Positions 1 to 9,286 of a DNA stretch of 64,000 bases are shown piece by piece. The notes beneath the pieces are model-generated. The model saw nothing but the letters and a program-made list of their open reading frames with translations, was not told where the DNA came from and did not search any database. How positions within the stretch are numbered: the stretch's first letter is position 1; each line of letters starts with the position of its first letter. The DNA is taken from contig RMBW01000037.1 in assembly GCA_004009845.1 (NCBI GenBank), positions 62,001-126,000 of the forward strand, in the 5' to 3' direction. This stretch comes from Davidsoniella eucalypti (lineage: Eukaryota > Ascomycota > Sordariomycetes > Microascales > Ceratocystidaceae). Made by a program: the position numbers and the translations under genes.

Positions 1-1703
1 TACTAGACGAAGAGGTTGACCGACTGAATGGAGCCATTGATACAGCCCTTGCTGCTACCATGCCCCGCCGGACGAAGTCACCTCGCAGAGGCACTCCGTG
101 GTGGAATGAAGAGTGCAAGAAAGCCATTGGAGAGTACAAAGACGCACTTGTCACATCGAACTTTCGCCTCGAAACACTTCTTGCCACAAAAAAGAATATC
201 CGAAACGCTGTGAGGCGTGCAAAGAGATCCTTTTTTAGGCAAAAAATTGCGGATGCCAACAACCCTAAAAGCGGAAAATAGCTAGATGGAGGCATCCTAA
301 CAACTCCCCCACTCTAAGACAACGACACGACAGCTACCTCCCCTATGAAAAAGATGGACCTCCTGGTAAAGCATCTCCTCAACCGCGGAGACCTCTCTAA
401 GGACCTGGATCCGTCCTCTTTCCACTCATCACCTCTGGCAACATTGACCTAGATCTCGGCCCCAACCCAACGGAAGTCCGGAGAGCAGCCATCGGTGCGA
501 AAAACGCTACCCCAGGCCGGGATGGCATTTCCGTTACCATTTTGAAAGCCCTCTGGGATGACCTGGAACCATTCGTAACACTGCTCTTTAATTTGTGCAT
601 AACGTGGGGACACCACCCAGCGGCCTTCAAAGTTGCCGAAATAGTGGTCATCCCCAAACCCGACAAAGACCCGTCTCTCCCCAGCTCTTGGCGACCCATT
701 GCCCTCCTACCCTGTCTTGGCAAAGGGCTGGAACGGCTTATCGATAGAAAGATCGCCCATTCGGCTATCGAGAACTCTATCCTTCACCCACAACAGTTTG
801 GGGCCCTCCCTAAACGGAGTGGGACAGACCTTGTGGCCTGTGTGATACATGATATAGAGAGAGTGAGCGAAAGGTCTGCACTCTGGTGACTATGGACGTT
901 AAAGGAGCTTTTGACGCCATTCTCCCAGGCAGACTCCAATGCCGCCTCCGTGAACAAGGCTGGCCCCCAAACCTGATAAAATGGGTAGGCTCCTTTGTCA
1001 CAAACAGAAAATGCCGACTTCGACTGGGCACAGAAAGATCCACTGAGAAAGACATATTGTGTGGAGTCCCGCAAGGCTCCCCCATATCGCCCATTCTCTT
1101 CATGTTGTTCATCCAACCCCTAGTCAGCTCCAACAACCGCTTCAGCTACGCTGATGATGTGGCCATCTTAACTTCTGGAAAGACACTGTCCGCGTCGGCA
1201 TCCTTAACCAAAAGAACGGCTAAAAGAATGCATACATGGGCAAAAGAAAACGGAGTTGAGTTTGCCCCACACAAAACCGAAGTTATCCACTTCACAGGAG
1301 CCTGGTCAAAGCCTCACCCAGATTGGAGGAGTGGACATCCACCCCAAAAAAGAGATGAGATGGCTTGGTTTCTGGCTAGACTCTAAACTGACATTCGCCA
1401 AACATGTGGAGACCTGGGCCTCGAAGGGACGAACGGTTGAAAACTTCCTCAGGTCCCTCTCACACACTCAGAGTGGCATCCCCCTGCCATGGCTCGACTC
1501 GCCGTCATAGCCTGTGTGATTCCCACGTTGTTCTACAGTGCGGAAGCCTACTGGCCTGGACTCCTTACTATAAACTGTAAAGGAAAGCAGGTAAAAACAG
1601 GGGCACTACACCTCGCCGACAAGCTGGAACGTGCGCTCCGGGTGGCTCTGAGAGCAATCCTACCCGTCCGGAAAACTACACCCGCCTCCGCCCTCCACCG
1701 TGA
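1..1703 (+). mobile_element. Tad1/I-clade LINE reverse transcriptase, decayed fragment
   Basis: This is the reverse-transcriptase part of a non-LTR retrotransposon ORF2, split over three reading frames. Visible in order are a linker before the RT (GTPWWNEECK near 97-126), the RT fingers (TPGRDGIS near 511-534; IPKPDKDPS and SWRPIALL near 650-710), the palm (VTMDVKGAFDAI at 886-921, GVPQGSPISP near 1063-1092), the catalytic YADD at about 1147-1158, and the post-RT thumb (LRAILPVRKTTPASALHRE ending at 1703). Frame changes lie near 280-400, 850-865, 1300 and 1480, so it is inactive. The endonuclease lies off the left edge or is missing. RNase H and the 3' end are replaced at 1704 by foreign sequence. 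The clade is inferred from remembered motif similarity to Tad1-like elements of ascomycetes. Confidence 0.88.
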
Positions 1704-1976
1704 AATGCTGTGCCTCCTCCTTTGTATCTACCCAACGAAAGATGCAGCAAAAAGCGACCCAGATCTCTTACTTCTACAAATGATAGTTCTGCCGCCAAGT
1801 TATCTTTACAAAACCGACGCTTCGATGCCGATTCCACTGCTACAGGATACAGAAATCTTGAACGTTGTCAAGACCCGGAGAAGAACTTGTTTATTGTCGA
1901 ATACAAGGCTGCCCATACGACCCCCCCTACATTTCTCCGGAGGGCTCTTGTATATCTGTCTAATGAGGAGCCATCT
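1704..1976 (+). repeat. 273-bp copy of the internal part of the nuclease/kinase-type gene at 28.9 kb
   Basis: This segment aligns without gaps to 28897-29169 with 8 differences by eye (about 97% identity). In the frame used by the 28-30 kb gene it is open and covers the serine-rich linker and the conserved EYK stretch. It is fused on the left to the LINE thumb region; the shared AATG at the left edge could be microhomology. The right edge is sharp after CCATCT. The differences mix transitions and transversions, so this short copy shows no clear RIP signature. Confidence 0.9.
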
Positions 1977-2226
1977 CGATAGATAGACTTTTCACCTTAA
2001 GCATCACCAACAGACCCGATTCATACCACCTTGATAGAGAGGCGGTCTGAGTACGGATCACAGGTGTAAGCAAACTATCCAATACATACGTTTTGCACCG
2101 ACATAAAATATAAAAAATATAAAAATATAAAATAATCGATGAAAATTGGAGGGACCAAGAAAAACAATGAAACAAATAACCAGATACCAAGAAGAAAAAT
2201 AAGTGACAAATCAACCATGCCTAAGT

Positions 2227-2790
2227 TCAATCCGAGCGAGCATTCGCCTCTGCGAGGATTTCCCAAGCTAAGGTATCCTTAACGTGAATGAGGGGTTCCC
2301 AGGTAGCGTCTTCGTAACCTAACCACTTGACTAACGCCTGCTCTGCTCGTCGATTTTTACGTGTCTTTAAAATACTCTCTACCCTCCATTCGCCAGCTAC
2401 CAGTTCAGAATTCAAAGCTGCTTCACGCTCTGTCACCGGCCCCGGCTCATCATCTTGTACGACTTGAGAGGGGAGCGGATTATTAGCGGCTCGGCGCACC
2501 ATGCTGACATGAAAACTTGGCCAAATGTTGCCTGGGATATTGAGCTTGACCACGTGGCCTACCTACTAGTCCTGTGACTTTGTAGCGTTTGGCTAGCCAA
2601 TCGAGTTTGCGAGAGGGACGAGCTGTGGAAATGTTTTTAGTACTAAGATACACTGTATCACCCACATGGAACTTCTCAGCTGGCTGACGTTGGCGGTTCG
2701 AGGCTCTCTCCTGCGCTTCTTGAGCAACTAGCGGAGACAAGATGGCGGAGGCTTCCTTGACAAATTCTTCATCCCTGAAACTTGGACAGA
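2227..2790 (-). mobile_element. Ty3/Gypsy chromovirus polyprotein remnant: integrase tail and chromodomain
   Basis: On the minus strand this is the extreme C-terminus of a Gypsy-type Pol. It shows the post-integrase module (VGDTVYLSTKNI, LDWLAKRY near 2590-2680), the IPGNIWPSFHVSMVRRA stretch common to fungal Gypsy elements (about 2495-2545), and a chromodomain (WRVESILKTR, VKWLGYEDATWEPL near 2280-2395), then a stop at 2227. The two halves are in different frames. The shift lies near 2565-2575 and looks like a 4-bp GTAG duplication. No LTR, protease, RT or RNase H is visible next to it, so it is a truncated relic. The upstream limit near 2745-2790 is uncertain because it runs into the opposite-strand kinase-like fragment. 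Confidence 0.85.
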
Positions 2791-3085
2791 GGAACAGAAC
2801 AAGATGTTGAACAATACGATGGCAGCATATGATGATAACAGATGGACATCATTTCCTCCGATTGCCAGTGAGAACGCCGTCTGGAAGTGGCTATGCTCAC
2901 AACAAGATGGTTCTTTCCCCCTTGCGCCAAACAAGTTATATACTACAACGATAGCCAGCCAGTTTGAAGGACGAAAAGTTCATATAGAAGAAACCACAGA
3001 ACAATTCTGGTCGGCCATAAATTAACAGAAATCAGTCTGCTACTGAGGTCTCTTGGGACAATAGGATCTACTACTGCATTGTTGT
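2755..3085 (+). pseudogene. FunK1-type fungal kinase fragment (N-terminal part plus a short central patch)
   Basis: An open stretch begins near 2755 (FFIPETWTEEQN) and continues as AAYDDNRWTSFP and ENAVWKWL to a stop near 3025. It resembles the N-terminal region of fungal FunK1 kinases, judged from memory of the family. From about 2985 to 3085 the DNA matches the reverse strand of 54276-54176, with 6 mismatches in the best 85 bp. That part reads TEVSWDNRIYYCIVV in another frame, and similarity stops abruptly after 3085. No catalytic loop is present. The piece therefore looks like a deleted, rearranged copy of a gene related to the 54-kb pseudogene. The assignment of the first 230 bp is less certain than that of the matching patch. 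Confidence 0.55.
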
Positions 3086-4508
3086 GGACCTACCGAAACT
3101 TCAGGGAATAATCTTAGTTATAGCAGAAACAGCTAAAACGTGATATCTGAAAAATCAAATACACTAGTAATACAAAACAAATTACACTCCTTTGAAAAAC
3201 AATTATCTATCTGTAGACATCACGGTGAGATGCAACACAAATATCCTGTTGTCAAAGACAATGGCGAAGTACAGATATGTTATCACTACCAATATGTTAG
3301 TGATTATATTACGTTATTTGGAATTCTTGGAGTAAGCATTATAAGAATTACAGTCGTATCTGTTATTTCTTCTAGTCTAGGTTTGATAAGAAATAAATCG
3401 AGACTTGTAAACTGATAAGCCTATTTCAAGGAAGAGTGAAATGGCAAAGAGATCCGTAGTGTTGTAATATATATATACTGTTGGTACATAGTCTGTCTAC
3501 ACTCTCGAATTTCTTGTTACTCTCTTCAGTCTCATTGCAATACTTGGTATAATCCCCACCATGTTCTAAAATTCAAACCTTAACTCAATCTCTGTTGGTG
3601 CAACATGTAATTTTTTTTGCATTTGCTTCACTGGAGTTGCCTATTCCAAACAAATTCATCTTGTCATTAAAGACCTACATGGTTGTGACCAGAGCAGACC
3701 AGATACCAATTCTGTGCCTTGTAGTATCTGATAGAGTTTGCTGTTGCACAGACTTTGTATTTGGTCTGGTCTGGTCTGGTCAGAACCATATGGGTCTTTG
3801 ATAACAAAATGAATTTGTTTGGAACTGAAAAACATGCAGATTAAGTGGTGCTCTTCTATCTGTATGCCCAATAATTTCCATTGCCATGTCTCATCTGTAG
3901 GTCTGACAGCCTGAGGATGTTAAACAAAACATCAAACAACACAATAAACGTCACCAAACATTGTGGTATGTTATGTAATAGACCTAGGCAGAAAGAAGAC
4001 CTAGGATAAAGTTTTCCCCTAGGCATTATCTTGCACACACGAACAATTGTGTTACAAAGTTTTAGGATTGTTAAAAATCATAATCATTTCTTGGCTATAG
4101 AAAATTTAAAAAAAAGTTAAAGATACTAAAGAGGTATAAAGGCCCTCATGAGGTAAAGAAAATAATAGGGCACATCATTACCTGGCAGCTCATAGTACAC
4201 TACGGCATTCACTGTGATATTTGTCAAGATTAAACATGTTTGCTTTCACTTTACTCTGCCTTCACCGTACAACGGAAACACAACTATAGATAATTTTGAG
4301 AAAAAAAAAGTTGAACAGAAAATTTGCAGTGCCGAAGTCATCATTCTTCTAACCAACAAGCAACATATCCCATAATGTCTTGCCTGCGCCAAACGGCTCT
4401 CCTTGAACTCATGATATTTTCAACCTCGGGAATCTCATCCACTTTTCCACTGCATGCAACGACAACCCAAAAACGGTGGTATCATTCGTCTCCATCGTCG
4501 GGAGCCGC
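3086..4508. other. intergenic, AT-rich, no gene seen
   Basis: Apart from the foldback repeat at 3644-3824 I see no gene here. Short open frames (for example 3140-3415) have no recognisable motif and unbalanced composition. A TA-dinucleotide run lies near 3466-3478. The right part is the 3' flank of the eEF2 gene. Confidence 0.6.
3644..3824. repeat. long imperfect palindrome (foldback or MITE-like element)
   Basis: The left arm 3644-3690 (beginning TTCCAAACAAATTC) pairs with the right arm 3778-3824 (ending GAATTTGTTTGGAA). The arms are about 47 bp with a few mismatches, and weaker pairing continues inwards. The middle carries a short GGTCT array (GGTCTGGTCTGGTCTGGTC near 3762-3780). No open frame and no clear target-site duplication are visible. 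A non-autonomous foldback or MITE copy fits best, but an unrelated inverted duplication is possible. Confidence 0.75.
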
Positions 4509-7407
4509 TTACAGACGGTCGTAGTACTGTTGAAATCACAGTTAGTTATACTTGCTCGTATATGGCAATGTAAAGAAGGTTTTAGTAGGTGACTTACGTT
4601 CTCGTAGCCGGGAACATCGGGCTTGAGTCCCTTGCGCTTACGCATTTCAGTGACGATGCCACCGACCTTGGATGTGGGGTCGAGGGGCGAGCCACCGGGG
4701 AGGATGTCCCAGTGGTCGAAGACAGACTGGGGGAAGGCCTGGCCGGAGGTGTTGGCACGCAGGTCGCTGTTGAAACCGAAGGACTCGTTGACGGGCAGGT
4801 AAGCCTTGATGGTGAACAGAGGAGTACCGGGGCGCTGCTCCTCGGCGAAGACCTGACCACGTCGGCGGGTGAGGGTAGAGTAGACACCACCCATGGCGCT
4901 CTCGGGGACCTGGATCTCGACTAGGAAGATGGGCTCCTGCAGAGCGGGAGTGGCCAGAAGGGCCGAAGCGTACAGGACGCGACGGGTAGTAGGCATCAGT
5001 TGACCGGCACCACGGTGAATGGCATCAGCGTGAAGGGTAACATCCATGATGTTGAAGCGAATACCACGCATGGGCTCCTCGGCGATGGGACCCTCACGGG
5101 TGGCCCACTGGAAACCGGAAGCAACGGAATCCTTGATTTCGTTCAGGTACTGAACGGCCTTGGTCTGGTCAACCAGCAGGTTGGCACCGGACATATCGGG
5201 ACCGAAAGACCAAATCTTACGGGCGTCAGTGACATCCCAGCCGTACTCATCAGCCATGAGACGGGCACGGAGCTTGAAGTCATCACGGGGCGAGATCTTG
5301 CCACTCTCGATAGCACCAGCCAGATCCTCCTCAATGGGACCGGCCTCCATGTAGATACGGTTGTGCTTGTTGGGGGACTTGGACAGAGCAGTCATGGTAG
5401 ACTTTTCCGCAACAGTTTCACGGTACTGGACGACGGGGTCGGAGATGATCAGGGGAACACAAGCGTGGTCGTTCTCGAGATCGTTTAGGCAAATCTCCAG
5501 ATGCAGCTCACCGGCACCGGCAACAACGTGCTCACCGGAATCGGAGGTGTAAGTCAGGACGCAAGGATCGGACTTGGACAGACGCTTGAGACCTTCAACC
5601 AGCTTGGGCAGATCCTGAGCGTTCTTGACCTGGACAGAGCGCTGGACAACGGGGGAGACGGAGAACTTCATGACCTTCATGTTGTGGGCGGTCTCGGAGG
5701 TGGTGATGGTACCAGACTTCAGCAGGAACTGATCAATACCGACCAGACCAACAATGTTACCAGCGGGCATATCGTCGATGGCCTCGACTCTGCCACCCAT
5801 CATCAGGACGGTACGCTGGATGGCCTTGATGAACAGATCGTCCTTCTTGCCGGGAGTGTAGTTAGGGCCCTGAATGCGGACCTTAAGACCGGAACGGACG
5901 GTACCAGCGAAGACACGACCGAAAGCGAAGAAACGACCACGATCAGAGGTGGGAACCATCTTGGAGACGTACAGCATCAGGGGACCTTTGGGGTCGCAGT
6001 CACGGATGGCCTGGCAGACTTCATCGTCAGCGGGACCCTCGTACAGAGCTTCGGCACGGTATCTCTGGGCGGTGACGGGAGAGGGCAGGTGAAGAATCAT
6101 CATCTCCAGCAGGCAGTCAGCAGCGGGCAGGAAAGAACGCATGACAGCCTTCAGCAGAAGCTTGCCCTCAAGGTCTTTGTCATCGTTGGACAGCTTGAGG
6201 TCGAGCTTCTCAAGTAGCTTGAACAGCTCATCCTTCTTGGCCTTGTTGACGCAGTCGAAGATGCGGAAGATGGGGTCAAGGATGAACTGGCAGAAAGCAC
6301 GGTCAAGCTGCTTGCCCTCGTGGACACCAGACTTGGACCACTTCTTGGTGGCAGGGTTGAAGTAGCTGTCACCCCAGAGACGGGCCATCATCTTGCTGCG
6401 GTCAACACCGAACTTCTTGGCGTAGCGGGTGGCGAACTGGCGGATGGTGAAGGCCCAGCCGTGCAGACCGGAACCGAAAGCGACGGTACCCTTCTCGGGG
6501 TAGACCTGGACATCACCGATGGCCTTGTCAACGTAGGTGGAGATGACGACGTTGACGGACTCGATGGTACGGGAGAAGGACTGGTAAAGATCCTCCTTGG
6601 AGATCTGCAGCTCGAGAAGAGCACGATCGACCTTGTTGATGACAACAACAGGCTTGATGCGCTCACCCAGAGCCTGACGCAGGACAGTCTCGGTCTGGAC
6701 ACAGACACCCTCAACGGTATCGACGACGACCAGAGCACCGTCAGTGACACGCAGAGCAGCGGTAACCTCAGAAGAGAAATCAACGTGACCGGGCGAATCG
6801 ATCAGGTTGATCAGGAAACCGGTACCGTCGGTCTTCTGGCCAACGATGTCCTTGATGTCCTCAACATCCTCAAGCTCGCTGAACAGAGAGATGGCAGTGG
6901 ACTTGATGGTGATACCACGCTCTTGCTCATCGGCACGAGTATCGGTGGCACGGGCAGTACCAGCCTTGGCAGTGGAAATGATACCAGCCTTAGCCAGCAG
7001 AGAGTCGGTCAGGGTAGACTTGCCGTGATCGACGTGGGCAATGACCGACATGTTACGGACATTGGTGGGCTTGTCCATGAGAACACGGATCTCGTCAACG
7101 GTGAAGCTGTGGGGAAGGATTACATGTTAGCGAGTGGATTATTTCGTGACAGATGAAGAGAAAGAGTTGTATCATGGATATTTTTGTGCTGAGGCAATCT
7201 CCACCCACGGCTTTAGAGCGATTTTTTCCCCTTCATGCTGCAAGAGAGGCGAAAGCAAGCGAAGGTGGCGAAGGAAAGGCCCTCCCAAAAAATAAACAGA
7301 TAAACAAAACGAATAGAGCACTGAAAAGCCATCCTATCGTGATGTATGTCTACGAGAACGATGACGATGATTCTTCTTGAAGGGAAGAAAGAGACTTACT
7401 TAACCAT
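4509..7407 (-). CDS. EEF2: translation elongation factor 2 (eEF2)
   Basis: This GTPase drives ribosome translocation in the cytosol. Three exons fit: 7407-7400, 7106-4598 and 4526-4509, giving 844 residues, the usual family length. Exon 1 carries only ATGGTTAA, so the start MVNFTVDEIR is split by a 293-bp intron. The last exon encodes YYDRL and stop after a 71-bp intron. The P-loop AHVDHGKST is at residues 26-34, the switch stretch RGITIKST follows, and the diphthamide loop carries DAIHRGAGQ with its conserved histidine. The tail (FPQSVFDHWDILPGGSPLD) matches filamentous-ascomycete eEF2. Codon choice is strongly biased towards C-ending codons, as expected for a very highly expressed gene. Both introns are at the extreme ends of the coding region. 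Confidence 0.98.
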
Positions 7408-9286
7408 CTTGGCGGTTGTTTGAGAGGACTAGCCTGACTCTTTTTATGTGGTTTGAATAGGTAAAGAAAAGATCTGAACGAAGGCGGGGTAGTATGATAA
7501 CCCCACGATTTTGTTCAGAAGATGAAGATGTTCGTCAAGAACAGATAAAAGCTTCAAATCGACCTTGTGATGATCAGAAAGGGGTCAATCCGAATAAGTT
7601 CGACACCTCTGAAAAGAAAAGGAAGAAGAGGGAAGGAAATACAGAAGGGAAAAGAAAAGAAAAAAGACGGGTGTGGAGGAAGAACCAAAGTGGGATGGGA
7701 AACAAAAAAAAAGGTGGGAGGGGAGGGGCCCATTTGTAAGTTGCAAGGAGGGGCGGCAGATTTTTTTTAAAACGATGTGGAGACTTTTTTTTTCTTCTTG
7801 TTTTTCGTTCCATGTCGAGTAGCTGCATTCTTTTGCTGATAAGTTGTTTATTTTGCTGCTTTACGCACCTTCCTTCCCAAGCTTCAGCACCCTCTCACAC
7901 TAAACTCCTAAGGTCGTCTTTTTTGAATACGTTCTTTTGTTTGTTTTCGTCATTGTTCGCCATAATATTTTTTGCCATTCGGCGTGTACAAAAACAGAAA
8001 AAAATAAGCCGACTTTTTTTTCCTTCTCGGCGGTAGGAAGAAACGGCCAGTCGGCGGTCAAACACAAGTTACTAAAGTCTTTAATTCTCCAATCATCAAA
8101 GCATTCTTGACGCACAAACTGCCCTTTTTTGCTTGTTTTTATACGGAAGCATCCAATCAGCAGGCTACGATAGGTACAGAAATACAGAAAGAAGTGGATC
8201 TGAAAGCTAGAGCTAAGACCTCTAGATTTTTTTTTCTCTCTCGCTTTTTATTCAACGTTAACCCCGCGCTGTTGAAACGGCAACAGTAGGTTGAGATTTA
8301 GCGAGAAAGAGAGGTGTTTTTACAGATATGTTGGCCACCCAAAGCTCCAGAGGCTCGTTAGTAAGTACTCTGAGACTATCATTATGTAGTCGTGTATCTT
8401 TTTACTATCTGCAACCAAATTAGAGAATCAGTATTATCTTGGAATACCGAGGTGCTACATAGCTATTAACGCTCCATTTAAAAATGAATTAAAAACATAT
8501 AAAAAGAGAATCAGCATCACTTTTCTTCTCTCTTTCTCGTTATTTGTTGTTCCTGTTTTTCCAATTTTTTCAGAACCTACTTTCGAAGACCATTTAAATG
8601 CGTGCATTTTTAATTAGCAGGGGATTAGAGACTTTCTTTTCTGTACGGTGTGAATACAAATCCTTGTATGTATTAGACGTTAATTAAAGTAAATAAAAAC
8701 AAAAAAAGTCTCTCTTCTATCTTTTGTTACAGTGATGGCTAGTTGTTATCAAATAGCTCTTTTCCTCCTCTAAAGCAAAATAGCAAGCTTAAAAACATGA
8801 TGCTTGACCAAGAATTAAAGCTCTCGTTGTTAGTGAAAAAGCTTCTAATTGTTTGTTTTTTGCCTTACTACGTTGAAAACCCTTGTTCAATTTGTAGCCT
8901 ATTGTGCCACTATTCCTAATCAACCTCGCCGAATCCAAATTCGTCTCACCGACAAAACCACGGCGTTACTTCATGCTCTTAAAAACCCTAGCTAACTAAC
9001 CCAATTCGGAGTAGCATTGGCGCAGTATGTTGACCCTAACCCTACACATTATGAACGACATGTCATGCTGTTTACAACAAGATTTCTAGATAAATGTCGA
9101 CGAAGGAGAATATTATATAAAAACTTATAAAAATTCGATTAATGAATATGTATACAACATAAATGAAAGCTCCAAAACTCCGCGCTGATGGCATGATATA
9201 GATAAAACAAATAATTGAAAAAAGCATAATGCTTTTCTAGACAAATAAGAGACAAACATTTTGAACAAAGCGATGATACCTACTGA
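7408..9286. other. intergenic between eEF2 and CSF1, no gene seen
   Basis: This 1.9-kb spacer holds the 5' flank of eEF2 and the 3' flank of CSF1. It has purine-rich (7600-7720) and T-rich (7760-8000) tracts, which may belong to the strong eEF2 promoter or leader. A short stretch near 8925-8995 reads like coding sequence but ends within about 25 codons and matches nothing I recognise. No RNA gene was seen. Confidence 0.6.

Noticed and set aside
3140..3415. 91-codon plus-strand open frame
   Set aside because: No motif, AT-driven composition, and it follows directly after a broken kinase fragment.
5000..7156. Long plus-strand open frames (162, 238 and 278 codons) opposite eEF2
   Set aside because: They are antisense shadows created by the strong codon bias of eEF2; the composition is Gly/Asp/Leu-rich without motifs.
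8925..8995. Coding-looking patch of about 25 codons between eEF2 and CSF1
   Set aside because: Too short, no flanking open frame or splice support, and no match recognised.
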